Source: a virus
Reading direction: 5' to 3' (one strand)
Virus record (IMG/VR): IMGVR_UViG_3300030339_000227
Span: 1-24,561 of that record
Length of the DNA: 24,561 nucleotides
This document shows, piece by piece, positions 5,847 to 13,466 of this stretch; within the stretch, counting starts at the first letter, position 1; the number at the start of each line of letters is the position of its first letter. The position numbers and the translations under genes were made by a program. The notes below the pieces were generated by a model that saw only the letters and a list, made by a program, of their open reading frames with translations, was not told the DNA's origin and made no database searches.

Positions 5847-6756
5847 TGGTGTATGCACTTATGCCGGTTTGGGAGGCGAGTTCGTCGATTTTTACGCCGG
5901 AACTGAGGGCGGTGTTGATGGAATCCTTCAGGGCTTTGACCTGTGCGTTGTAGAATTCGATCACGTTTTTATCTTCGACAAATGAATAGCCTTCTTTTTC
6001 GAGGTAAAGCAGTATTTCGGACATGCCCAGGTTGATCTTGGAACTGTCGTCATCGTCACCGGTTTTTGTTGATTCGTAGAGTACGCTGTAAACAGGATGC
6101 TCCCGGAAGAACATGACAATGGAGGTAAACCAGTACATCACTCCGAAGGGTATTTCGGGCGAGTAGGTCTTGACACGGTGCATGGATAGGTCGTAGAGCA
6201 CGCACATGATTTTATTCAGGCAAAAGGTTTGTACTTTCGGGTCCTCGGCTTCACGGTAGGCATTGAGCAGGTCCACACAGTCGATAAACTTACGTGCGGT
6301 GATGTTGGTCTCCACTGTGACATCGCGGTCGAACGTCGGGGCGTCTATCCATCCTGAGAGTGGGTTGTGGTTGAAGTCGTAATTGGGTACGATCTTGTTA
6401 CCGTCGAGGGTGAAGGCAAATTTGATTTGTTCGGCCAGTTGAATGAGGTTGAATTGAATGTTTTCCTCGATTTCCTGTTCGTGAGCGAGCATCTCAATGA
6501 ACCGTTGTTTTCCTCTGAATATCCGGTAAAAAGTGAGATAAAACAGGCGTTTGGTGCAAAAAATAAAACCCCTTTTTAAAGATGGTCGGTAGCCGGTGAG
6601 GACTATGAGGACGTTGAGCCGAAACTGAAACGGGGTGATCTCGTTGGAGAATAAGAGCATCAGGTTCCGGAACACGGCGGGGATGTGATCGGGGCGAATG
6701 TCATCCCAGGAGTCGGGGAGGGAAATGGTGGTGCGTTTTAAGGTTATAACTTTCAT
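5827..6756 (-). CDS. Hypothetical phage protein with C-terminal HTH-like segment
   Basis: A 309-aa protein. Residues ~1-230 are helical with aromatic-rich stretches (a Phe/Arg/Tyr-rich cluster at 60-83) and no clear membrane span. The last ~40 residues, after a coiled region (FYNAQVKALKDSINTALSSG), contain KIDELASQTGISAYTITRL, which has the helix-turn-helix spacing of small DNA-binding domains (A..TGIS...I.R). It lies downstream of connector and hydrolase genes and may be a structural or assembly protein carrying an HTH-like fold. The final Leu-Thr-Ser-stop codons are made by the octamer repeat, so the original C-terminus could have been replaced. Function not recognised. Confidence 0.6.
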   Translation of the reverse strand: MKVITLKRTTISLPDSWDDIRPDHIPAVFRNLMLLFSNEITPFQFRLNVLIVLTGYRPSLKRGFIFCTKRLFYLTFYRIFRGKQRFIEMLAHEQEIEENIQFNLIQLAEQIKFAFTLDGNKIVPNYDFNHNPLSGWIDAPTFDRDVTVETNITARKFIDCVDLLNAYREAEDPKVQTFCLNKIMCVLYDLSMHRVKTYSPEIPFGVMYWFTSIVMFFREHPVYSVLYESTKTGDDDDSSKINLGMSEILLYLEKEGYSFVEDKNVIEFYNAQVKALKDSINTALSSGVKIDELASQTGISAYTITRLTS

Positions 6757-6762
6757 GGTTTA

Positions 6763-6787
6763 GGGGACTTTGGGGACGTTGGGGACT
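6763..6787. repeat. GGGGAC repeat array
   Basis: Three GGGGAC units (TAGGGGACTTTGGGGACGTT then GGGGAC) lie just upstream of the 309-aa gene's ATG. Related arrays occur at 8272-8285 (inside a gene), 23317-23347 and 24473-24487. Confidence 0.85.
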
Positions 6788-6797
6788 ATATTAGGTA

Positions 6798-7343
6798 TTA
6801 TGTATTATGGATTATAAATGGTTCGCACACTCCAGCCGAATAAAATGCAGCTGCTTTGAGAGCTGTCGATACTTTTTCTTTTGTTGGTATATCATTGCTT
6901 TGAATTGAATGTAAAGCACCTAATGCGTAGGGAGCACCACAACCGCATGACAAAATTCCATTCATGCTTTCGGCAACCTGATAATCTGAATAAATTTCAA
7001 ATAATCTGTTTTTATAGGCAACTAAAAAAGTACCTCCCATGTCTTCTCCATCTTTTGTTTTTTGCATAAACCCTCCATCAACAAAACATTTTCGAATAGC
7101 ATCAATAAAATCAGTACATAAGTATTCGTAAATATCCTTATTCTTGATTTCAGGTAGTTTTAGTGAAAACCGTAATAACTGAATCATCCGGAATGAAGAT
7201 GTACATCCGATTAAGAATGGACCATTTTTAAAGACTTTAGGGTCTTTTCTGATCGTAATTTCATAACCTGAACACCCTGCTGAATCAGCACCCATAGTTA
7301 CTGTTTTAGTTTTCTTATCGATAAATCCTACAATACATGTCAT
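6798..7343 (-). CDS. HslV/proteasome-beta-like Ntn hydrolase
   Basis: A 181-aa protein starting MTCIVGFIDK. Removal of Met would expose Thr2 as the N-terminal nucleophile used by Ntn hydrolases. Other family marks are TMGADSAG (acidic residue at 20), a Lys-rich RKDPKVFKNGPFLIG strand matching the catalytic Lys region of HslV, GGTFLVAYKNRLFEI, and the C-terminal CGCGAPYALGALHS and AAAFYSAGV segments. HslV forms rings that degrade proteins fed by the HslU ATPase; no hslU is present here. Phage homologues of this type exist, and their role is not settled to my knowledge. The gene is AT-rich against its neighbours and follows a 38-aa peptide gene by 22 nt, suggesting the two were acquired together. 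Confidence 0.85.
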   Translation of the reverse strand: MTCIVGFIDKKTKTVTMGADSAGCSGYEITIRKDPKVFKNGPFLIGCTSSFRMIQLLRFSLKLPEIKNKDIYEYLCTDFIDAIRKCFVDGGFMQKTKDGEDMGGTFLVAYKNRLFEIYSDYQVAESMNGILSCGCGAPYALGALHSIQSNDIPTKEKVSTALKAAAFYSAGVCEPFIIHNT

Positions 7344-7365
7344 AATTACAATTTATTTAAAGTTA

Positions 7366-7482
7366 TTATCTTCCTGATGGAGTTGGTGGATTACATGGGC
7401 GTCCGGACGGTCTACTGGGTGTAATGCATTGAGCCATCGGTAATGTGCTTTGTGCTAAAATTCTTGGTTTTGAATAATTCAT
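7366..7482 (-). CDS. 38-aa Pro/Gly/Arg/Cys peptide upstream of the Ntn hydrolase
   Basis: An ATG-started 38-codon frame. The first part is MNYSKPRILAQSTLPMAQ; the last part is rich in Pro, Gly, Arg and Cys with a repeated PSGR (PSRPSGRPCNPPTPSGR). The start has an A/T-rich leader, the stop is 22 nt before the hydrolase ATG, and base composition matches that gene. The split between a leader-like half with a YSKP motif and a Cys/Pro/Gly-rich tail recalls ribosomally made peptide precursors. It could equally be a small structural or regulatory peptide. Reality as a gene is likely; function is unknown. Confidence 0.5.
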   Translation of the reverse strand: MNYSKPRILAQSTLPMAQCITPSRPSGRPCNPPTPSGR

Positions 7483-7534
7483 ATTAATATGTTTTAATTA
7501 GATTTTATATTTTGTTATGTATATTCATGACTAA

Positions 7535-8482
7535 TTAATAAACAAATGAATCGTTTTCACAACTTCCTTGTGGTTTATAGGTCTGAGTAGAGGCGCGTCC
7601 CTGGGTTTCGGTGATGGCTTCGGTGGATAGCTTCAGATCCAGGGCACGCCAGTAGGCATCGGCTTTGGTTTGGAACGTGATGGCTACTTTTTCGCGTATA
7701 TAGGTTTCGGATAGGTCCTTTTTGTTTTTGGAGTCCATCTCGTTGTTGATCTCGAGGCGAATGGTTTCGGGCAGGCAATAGTAGGACAGGCGAATGCAGG
7801 CACGTGCCATGGTTTCGTAACACACTGCCCGGGCGATGTCGTCGGTCTTTTCAGGGGCTTTCTTGCGGGAGAGTACGCAGTCGTTCCACACTTCGCGAAC
7901 TATCCAGGAGGTATTTAGCATAAAGTATTCGTCGGAGATACCGAGCCACTTTTTGAAGTCGTCGAGCTTCACGGGTATTTCGTTGATGGATTTTTGAGCG
8001 GCTGAATTTTTCCAGTCGGTAAACCGCTCGACATTGGCTTCGAGTACCTTGATCAGCTGATTCATCCAGAACCATGCATCGGTGATGAGTTTATTTTCGA
8101 GCTGGTCCTGTTGGTATTTATAGATCGTTGTTTCGTCGGTACCCTTTTTGATCGTAATGCCGTCGTTCCCGATTTTGGCAATCAGGAATATGGTGTGGTG
8201 ATACATGGCGAAATTGGCCATCGCGTACTGCAGGTGATCTTTGGCGAGGGCATTGAGTTCGGCAGCAGTGGGGACGTTGGGGACATCGGTGACGGTGGTG
8301 GCTGCCGTGGAGGTACAAATCTTATCGTACAACGCCTGACCGATAAGCTGAGCTAATTCGACACCGATTTTGAATAACGTACTTTCGATGTTGTCGTAAG
8401 CGAGCGTTACATTAACGCCAGAGAGCTTTGATTTAAAGTCGGCGGCGAAGGAGGAACGGGTGAATGGGATATTTAGGGCCAT
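7535..8482 (-). CDS. Putative head-tail connector/adaptor protein (DUF6712-like)
   Basis: A 315-aa, mainly helical protein directly after the portal gene in transcription order. The helical N-terminal bundle (LFKIGVELAQLIGQALYDKI; LQYAMANFAMYHH) and position resemble the DUF6712-type proteins of Bacteroidota phages, thought to act at the head-tail junction. Residues Asp-Val-Pro-Asn-Val-Pro at about 66-71 are encoded by a GGGGAC dispersed repeat (8272-8285) read in frame. The ATG lies 15 nt after the second copy of the 41-bp repeat. Confident as a phage structural gene; the exact role is inferred from position. Confidence 0.65.
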   Translation of the reverse strand: MALNIPFTRSSFAADFKSKLSGVNVTLAYDNIESTLFKIGVELAQLIGQALYDKICTSTAATTVTDVPNVPTAAELNALAKDHLQYAMANFAMYHHTIFLIAKIGNDGITIKKGTDETTIYKYQQDQLENKLITDAWFWMNQLIKVLEANVERFTDWKNSAAQKSINEIPVKLDDFKKWLGISDEYFMLNTSWIVREVWNDCVLSRKKAPEKTDDIARAVCYETMARACIRLSYYCLPETIRLEINNEMDSKNKKDLSETYIREKVAITFQTKADAYWRALDLKLSTEAITETQGRASTQTYKPQGSCENDSFVY

Positions 8483-8497
8483 GGTTGATTATTTATA

Positions 8498-8538
8498 GAA
8501 CCCCTAACCCCTAAAGGGGGATAAGAGTGGGTTAGTAT
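8498..8538. repeat. 41-bp dispersed palindromic repeat, copy B
   Basis: Identical over 41 bp to 373-413 and placed at the same distance from an ATG GCC start. The two flanks also resemble each other (minus-strand TTTAAATAA versus TATAAATAA). Confidence 0.9.
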
Positions 8539-8579
8539 TGGTTATTAATTTATCTTTCATAATAAACTTGGTCTTTACA

Positions 8580-8616
8580 CCCCTTTAGGGGCTTGGGGTT
8601 CTTTAGGGGTTCTTTG
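8580..8616. repeat. Inverted palindromic repeat forming the portal gene's end
   Basis: CCCCTTTAGGGGCTTGGGGTT plus an extra TTTAGGGGTTCTTT. In the minus-strand frame of the portal gene it supplies the last codons Lys-Asn-Pro and the TAA stop. Confidence 0.85.
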
Positions 8617-10144
8617 GGGCCTCTGCTGTGGCCGTATTCGTCAACCGGTCCTTGGGTGTTGTTTCCTGTTGTTTTGCCGGGATATCGATCCAGAAGCCTA
8701 ATTTTATTCCCTGAGCTTTAGCTGAAGGAAAATTGATCTGAATAGCCCGGTTGAGTTCCTGAAGAATAAAAAATTCGTCCCATGTGAGCGTAGATACATA
8801 CAACAGGTAATTGTAGTACACATCGGCACCGGCAAGGGAAATGACGCCATCTTTATCGACTCCAGTTAATGCTCCGGGAATACCCAACGAAGCAAGCACG
8901 ACCTGGTCGGACCGCTTATCGTTGCTGTTGATTGATTCGATGAATTCTTTGAACTTACCGGGGAAATCTTCGAACTTCCATGGATTATCACCCCACTGGG
9001 TGGTAGCATATAGTTTGCCCTGGTTCTTTCCTTCGCCGGACATCAGCGAAGTAATACGTTTGAGTTCACAGTTGATCAGGTCGTCCACCATCGTTTCAAA
9101 GAAGCGGAAAGGTTTACCGATGTCGTCCACCAGCTTAACACCGCGGTATTCGGTTTGCAGGGGCGTATCAGGATCACCCATCAGGTTGTTGGAACAAATG
9201 CTCTCGAGTATCGTTTTTTGCTGCATGTACCAGTCGCCCGGGATAATGACGTGAACGTGGGCATTGAGGGCATTTTTATAATATGAGTTGGTGTACTTTG
9301 GTGCCAGGTTGGACGACTTAATGTATTCGGAAGCTCCCTTGAACCAGTCGGAATATGCGTATACCCATTTGGTAAAATTTTCGTCGGCATTGAAAGCGAT
9401 CGAATACGGATATTTAAACGGGGCGCGTGGATCGAAACGCGGGAAAACGTCGTACTGGTGAGAAGATATGTATAACCAATCACCAACGATCACGGACTGG
9501 CAATCTTCCATTTTAATGCGACGATTGACGAAATCACCTACGGCAGCGGGACGGGCTTCGTCGGAACCGACATACGACAATGCATCAATCGAAGCGGGTG
9601 CACCGATACGACGTCCTTTGTTCATGTTGTATTTTGTGACACATGTTTTGACGAAATAATAGTCGGTAGCGAGTTTTTTGAGGTATTTCCAATAATGTGG
9701 ATATCCTTTTTCTTCCCAACTTTCGAGCCAGTTTTCAATGTTTGAATCAACCCAGGGAACCCTGACGCGGCGTTTGTCTTTTCCTTCGCCAATGGTTTGC
9801 TCCTGATACAGGCGCGGACCTTTTCCGAATAAGAAATTAACCTGTTTTTTTATCAGTTGAGGGATTAACTTATGTTCGCCTGTTGTGGCTGCCACTTCCT
9901 GAGGGTACAAGTTATGTCCTTCGCCCCAATAGGGTACATTAAAATCACCAAGGCGCATCGAAACGCGATCGTTTGTGTATTTGCTGTACAGGGTCTGAAA
10001 TTCGCGGGTAGTGATATCCTGACGTTCGGATACTCCCTGGATCTCGAAAGTTACGACATTGGCCTGTGAAATAGCCACACCGCGATGGTTGTTTACCCAA
10101 TCGACTTTTATTTCACTTTCAGGGATTAATTTTTTCATATTCAT
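8603..10144 (-). CDS. Phage portal protein
   Basis: About 513 aa, typical of portal proteins, placed after the terminase genes and before a connector. The sequence carries features of Bacteroidota phage portals: KKQVNFLFGKGPRLY, an aromatic-rich clip region (YAYSDWFKGASEYIKSSNL) and a C-terminal SLGIPGALTGVDKDGVISLAG then YVSTLTWDEFFILQELNRA, similar to the end of the portal core. The portal is the dodecameric ring at the capsid vertex through which DNA passes. The start at 10144 (MNMKKLIPES) is preferred because it is the first ATG after the upstream stop at 10153; an ATG at 10162 and a GTG at 10177 would overlap that gene. The final Lys-Asn-Pro-stop comes from a dispersed repeat. Confidence 0.85.
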   Translation of the reverse strand: MNMKKLIPESEIKVDWVNNHRGVAISQANVVTFEIQGVSERQDITTREFQTLYSKYTNDRVSMRLGDFNVPYWGEGHNLYPQEVAATTGEHKLIPQLIKKQVNFLFGKGPRLYQEQTIGEGKDKRRVRVPWVDSNIENWLESWEEKGYPHYWKYLKKLATDYYFVKTCVTKYNMNKGRRIGAPASIDALSYVGSDEARPAAVGDFVNRRIKMEDCQSVIVGDWLYISSHQYDVFPRFDPRAPFKYPYSIAFNADENFTKWVYAYSDWFKGASEYIKSSNLAPKYTNSYYKNALNAHVHVIIPGDWYMQQKTILESICSNNLMGDPDTPLQTEYRGVKLVDDIGKPFRFFETMVDDLINCELKRITSLMSGEGKNQGKLYATTQWGDNPWKFEDFPGKFKEFIESINSNDKRSDQVVLASLGIPGALTGVDKDGVISLAGADVYYNYLLYVSTLTWDEFFILQELNRAIQINFPSAKAQGIKLGFWIDIPAKQQETTPKDRLTNTATAEAPKNP

Positions 10145-10152
10145 TGATTTAT

Positions 10153-10461
10153 TCAAAACCATTTTATTGTAAGCCACTCATTTGAGGGTGGGAAAGCTAT
10201 TTTGCGGATCAGTTTTTTAAAACAGGTACGGGCTTCACCGGTATTGACATTTTCGAAGAATAAGTAATGATCGGAATTTACGGCTAATCCTTCGGTTTTC
10301 ATTGCTGGCCGGATACGGCAATCTTCGTATTTGCGGATTTGTCCGTACTCATTTCGCTGTAAATCGCAGGTTATGAAAATAATGGCAAATGTGGCTCCGG
10401 GAATGAGTTTAATATTGCGGATCCGCGTAAATGCATCGGTACCTGAAATTGTTTTTTCCAT
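10153..10461 (-). CDS. Small hypothetical phage protein upstream of portal
   Basis: A 102-aa protein starting MEKTISGTDAFTRIRNIKLI. The ATG at 10461 is preferred to an in-frame TTG two codons earlier. Strand-rich centre (GATFAIIFITCDLQRNEYGQ) and a basic end (ARTCFKKLIRKIAFPPSNEW). No motif recognised. It ends 8 nt before the portal ATG, so it is co-transcribed with portal. A terminator and a palindromic repeat lie upstream, partly isolating it from the terminase genes. It might be a minor head or packaging accessory protein. Confidence 0.6.
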   Translation of the reverse strand: MEKTISGTDAFTRIRNIKLIPGATFAIIFITCDLQRNEYGQIRKYEDCRIRPAMKTEGLAVNSDHYLFFENVNTGEARTCFKKLIRKIAFPPSNEWLTIKWF

Positions 10462-10509
10462 ATACAAAAAAAGTCGAAATTGAGGGATTTTAAAAGGACA
10501 GAAAAGAAA

Positions 10510-10534
10510 GAACCCCTAACCCCTAAAGGGGAAT
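10510..10534. repeat. Dispersed palindromic repeat copy
   Basis: CCCCTAACCCCTAAAGGGG core with trailing AATAAG, between the terminator at 10538-10569 and the gene starting at 10461. Confidence 0.9.
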
Positions 10535-10537
10535 AAG

Positions 10538-10569
10538 AAAAGCCCCGAAGAATGAACGTCGGGGCTTTT
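10538..10569 (-). terminator. Rho-independent terminator after the 64-aa gene
   Basis: AAAAGCCCCGA/TCGGGGCTTTT, an 11-bp perfect stem with a 10-nt loop and T-runs on both strands. It begins 6 nt after the stop codon at 10576. It would stop or attenuate transcription between the terminase and portal genes. Confidence 0.85.
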
Positions 10570-10575
10570 ATTGAA

Positions 10576-10770
10576 TCATTCAGCAAATGATTGATTAATA
10601 AATTTACCATTTAAATCAAAATATATATTTGAATAAAAAAAGGTATAACCTATTAATTTTTTATGTTCGCCACTTTCTAAATGTAAATAAATTGTATCAC
10701 TTAATTTTTTTTCAGTAAGTTTAATACCAACCGATTTGTAAAGTTGTTTGAAATTTTCTAAGTCGTTCAT
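10576..10770 (-). CDS. Small AT-rich hypothetical protein
   Basis: A 64-aa protein starting MNDLENFKQLYKSVGIKL, with a beta-rich second half (KKLIGYTFFYSNIYFDLNGK). It is markedly more AT-rich than terminase and portal around it and has its own terminator. The start lies 15 nt after the TerL stop. The pattern (short charged helix, then three or four strands ending in a FDLNGKF loop) resembles small host-range or accessory proteins, but I do not recognise a family. Probably an inserted accessory gene. Confidence 0.6.
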   Translation of the reverse strand: MNDLENFKQLYKSVGIKLTEKKLSDTIYLHLESGEHKKLIGYTFFYSNIYFDLNGKFINQSFAE

Positions 10771-10785
10771 AATATAGTTATTTAG

Positions 10786-12498
10786 TTAGTTTGTTGAATA
10801 GGTCCCCGCTCCCATGACTGTGACAGTACGACGGTCTGAATCGGGTAACAGGCGACTGAATTCGCCCCATAACAGGTACATAAGAGCAGATGCGATCTGG
10901 GTGGAGTAGAATGCCTGATCTTTATAATCGAGCAACTTTTCGGAGCTTTTGTCGAGTTCAATTTTACCTTCAGTACGTTTGAGCGGTGAATGGTAAATAC
11001 TCGATACGGTTGCTTCACACTCATTTTCGTCAATCATTACATCATCCCGGTTGCCTTCGTTTTTGCCGAATAACAGATTTAACAGTCGGTAATGTTGTGA
11101 ATAGAAAATCGTGGGTTGTCCCAGGCTCATCAGGGTAACGTTCCAACCGAGCTTCTGTAAGGCCGTTTTAAGCAAGATGGCATCGGTGTCGTTCAAATCC
11201 CCGTTCAGGGCATAATACTTGCGATAATGGGGGTCACGTTGATTCGCTGCCCTATCGTAGTGCAAGATGATTGTCTTTTTTCGTTGATATTTGAAGAATT
11301 CATTGAATTTAAGTGCCATTTCTTCGTGTTGCTCCGGATGAATGACCCACATATCTTTAATAAGCCTGAATTTCTTTTCTTTTTTATTGCGCTGGGCGAT
11401 GACCATGCTCGAGAACGGTCCGGGATCCAGTCCGATGATCAACGGTTGATTTGCATCCCAATATTTCAGATTTTTGCAGGAATGATCAAACTTCTGATCG
11501 ACTGACAACTTATCGATGTGCTTGTAATTGTATCCATCGTCGAATGTGTGTTCTTTGCCAAATCGACCGAAAAAACGGTCTTTAACCATGTTTTTACGAA
11601 TGGCCAGAATCGACGTGTTGAGTTTATCGATATCCTTAATGGATTTAATTTGATTTTCGATATAGTCGATCCCTAAAATCTTAAGGTTCGAAAATGAGGA
11701 TGCCCGGGCATAGAAAGTCTGACCACGTCGGAGTTCTGTCAATCGTTTTTCCCATCGATCGATAAATGCAGTTAGTTTTTTGATGTTCTTTTCATCGAAA
11801 TTCTTCTCGGCAATTATCAGGTCCGATTTACGCATGTCGACCTCCCTGGCAATTTCCTGAATGCATTTAATGAGTTCGATATTCATATTCGCTTCATAGC
11901 GTATCCACCAATCGTGGTCGGTCTCAAAATTGGGAGTGGATGATATGCCGGTAATGCCCATAAAGTAATGAGAATGCCCAAATTTTGAACGATCGGCACG
12001 CAAAGCAGGGATAATGCGTTCGGTGAATTTATCTTCAGGAATACGCAGCATTTCGTCCACTAATAAATGAGCGGCATTCTTACCCAACATGGATTCAGGT
12101 CGATCGCAGGATACGAATTGAACAACGCACCCATTGACAAAACTGATGGTATGCTTCCAGTTGTCAATATAGGTCGAGCATTTAGCGAAATGTTTAGGGG
12201 GTTGTTTGCCTATTTCGAAGTAAATACCGCGCTCATAATGCTCATAGAAGTACTCCATAAGACCAGGCAGAATGTTTTCGAATATCGATATGTAGGTCGA
12301 TGCAGCCAGTACAATGACAGCACCCGGCATATCATTCTGTATACGATCCAGGCGGGGGGCTAATATGTGGGTAGTCTTACCCGATCCACGCCCTAACTCA
12401 CAAAATAGAAAGGTAGGATCGGCTAACTTTATCTGGATCTGAATAATGGTCAGGTAGACAGTCAGGAAGATATCCAGTGCATACTTACGTATTTTCAT
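10786..12498 (-). CDS. terL: Terminase large subunit (ATPase/nuclease packaging motor)
   Basis: A 570-aa protein. The N-terminal ATPase has a Walker A motif GRGSGKTT (about 37-44), an adenine-side region ILAPRLDRIQ, and Walker B with catalytic Glu in HLLVDEML (about 144-151). The C-terminal RNase H-like nuclease begins at PLIIGLDPGPFSSMVIAQ (about 350), with IILHYDRAANQRDP as a later acidic strand. TerL translocates and cuts concatemeric DNA at the portal. Its start overlaps the upstream TerS-like gene by 14 nt. Length is within the usual range. Transcription comes from the promoter at 13126-13156. Confidence 0.92.
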   Translation of the reverse strand: MKIRKYALDIFLTVYLTIIQIQIKLADPTFLFCELGRGSGKTTHILAPRLDRIQNDMPGAVIVLAASTYISIFENILPGLMEYFYEHYERGIYFEIGKQPPKHFAKCSTYIDNWKHTISFVNGCVVQFVSCDRPESMLGKNAAHLLVDEMLRIPEDKFTERIIPALRADRSKFGHSHYFMGITGISSTPNFETDHDWWIRYEANMNIELIKCIQEIAREVDMRKSDLIIAEKNFDEKNIKKLTAFIDRWEKRLTELRRGQTFYARASSFSNLKILGIDYIENQIKSIKDIDKLNTSILAIRKNMVKDRFFGRFGKEHTFDDGYNYKHIDKLSVDQKFDHSCKNLKYWDANQPLIIGLDPGPFSSMVIAQRNKKEKKFRLIKDMWVIHPEQHEEMALKFNEFFKYQRKKTIILHYDRAANQRDPHYRKYYALNGDLNDTDAILLKTALQKLGWNVTLMSLGQPTIFYSQHYRLLNLLFGKNEGNRDDVMIDENECEATVSSIYHSPLKRTEGKIELDKSSEKLLDYKDQAFYSTQIASALMYLLWGEFSRLLPDSDRRTVTVMGAGTYSTN

Positions 12499-13108
12499 TG
12501 TCTTCCCCCTCTATGTCTATGTCCAGTTCACGCGATACCTCTGTCCTTAACCTGTCCTTATCGGTACTACTGATATCAAAGTCATTGATTAGTTTCATTG
12601 CCTTTTCGTATGCAGGCAACAGTCCTTGCTTCTCTATGCCCATACGCATGAGCTTCATATCGGCACTAACAATCTGAGGTTTGAACTTAATACGATCGGG
12701 GTTTACTGCATTGCCCGATGCCAACAGATTCCATGCCCTGGCATCTTCTATGCATTCACGCGCTTCCTTAAAGTCATGAGCAACCAGGTTAACTTCAAAC
12801 AAACGCATAACCTTATCGGCATAGAACAGGTTCCATGCTTCTGAGGTTACGGAACAATCGGCATTCAGGTAGTTGATAGCATCGTATATCCGATCCTTGC
12901 AGGTGGATACAGATAGCATGCGATATACACGTTGTAGTTGTTTGGCACATTCGGTAATCGATTGATACTTCTTAAGCAGGTTGGATGCTTCATTTACCTG
13001 GAGTATGTACTCTGCCAATGGTTGTGGAATACCAACCTGTTTAAAGTCTCGTGTATCCAGGAATCTTTCTACAACTTCAACAGGCAATTTACGTAAGTGA
13101 TCTATCAT
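12485..13108 (-). CDS. Putative terminase small subunit
   Basis: About 207 aa, almost entirely helical, directly before and overlapping TerL by 14 nt, the usual place of TerS. The start at 13108 (MIDHLRKLPVEVVERFLDTR) is chosen because a near-consensus promoter at 13126-13156 lies just upstream; the in-frame alternative at 13183 would be upstream of that promoter. The N-terminal PVEVVERFLD...FKQVGIPQPLAEYI region could form an HTH. Its acidic end (EGEDNENT) would suit TerL contact. Sequence similarity to known TerS is not evident by eye; TerS proteins are poorly conserved. Confidence 0.65.
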   Translation of the reverse strand: MIDHLRKLPVEVVERFLDTRDFKQVGIPQPLAEYILQVNEASNLLKKYQSITECAKQLQRVYRMLSVSTCKDRIYDAINYLNADCSVTSEAWNLFYADKVMRLFEVNLVAHDFKEARECIEDARAWNLLASGNAVNPDRIKFKPQIVSADMKLMRMGIEKQGLLPAYEKAMKLINDFDISSTDKDRLRTEVSRELDIDIEGEDNENT

Positions 13109-13125
13109 TGTTGATTTGTTTTGTT

Positions 13126-13156
13126 CAAAGTTAATAGATGTGCTTTTGTACCCAAA
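13126..13156 (-). promoter_or_regulatory. Near-consensus promoter of the packaging operon
   Basis: TTTG (13156-13153), 19 nt, then TAACTTTG (13133-13126), an exact match to the Bacteroidota form TTTG-N19-TAnnTTTG. Expected transcription start is near 13119, leaving a short leader before the ATG at 13108. Confidence 0.75.
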
Positions 13157-13161
13157 GGACG

Positions 13162-13198
13162 AAACGAATGGTTTTTGAAACAAAACGAATCGTTTTTG
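13162..13198. promoter_or_regulatory. Two phased 16-bp direct repeats upstream of the promoter
   Basis: AAACGAATGGTTTTTG (13162-13177) and AAACGAATCGTTTTTG (13183-13198) differ at one base and are 21 bp apart, two helical turns. The second copy is itself palindromic (AAACGA-A-TCGTTT). They lie directly upstream of the -33 box, where an activator would bind. Confidence 0.6.
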
Positions 13199-13255
13199 GG
13201 ATGTTTTTCCTGTTTATTCAATTGAATGTGTAACTATCTGATTGATAGGTGTAAA

Positions 13256-13357
13256 TCATATATCCCCTTTTTCGGGGATCCTTGCATTCCAAACCGCGAT
13301 CTTAGCGGCACGGTCTCGTCTAACATGCAATATATATGTGTTTTTTATTTCAAACTG
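13256..13357 (-). other. Coding-like or structured island in the intergenic region
   Basis: In the 358-nt gap 13109-13466 one minus-strand frame without an ATG reads HVRRDRAAKIAVWNARIPEK then GDI and a stop, which looks protein-like. The same DNA has an outer inverted repeat TTGCAT/ATGCAA (13282-13287, 13325-13330), a CCGC/GCGG inner pairing and an ATCCCC/GGGGAT hairpin (13262-13279). It may be a dispersed repeat, a structured RNA or a gene remnant. The remaining gap (13358-13466) is AT-rich and shows no feature. Confidence 0.35.
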
Positions 13358-13466
13358 TTAGTTGTTGTAATATCAGCGTTTTAGGGGTCTAAAAAATATC
13401 AAACTGCCCGAATCCGTTGGTTTATGGATGCATTCCGTGTTTTTTAGCTCATTTTCTAATGGTTTA

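Noticed and set aside
8841-9254. 137-aa plus-strand open frame
   Set aside because: It lies opposite the well-supported portal gene; composition is that of a reversed codon pattern and no leader is seen.
13109-13183. Longer TerS start at 13183
   Set aside because: The added codons run through the promoter at 13126-13156 and the operator-like repeat.
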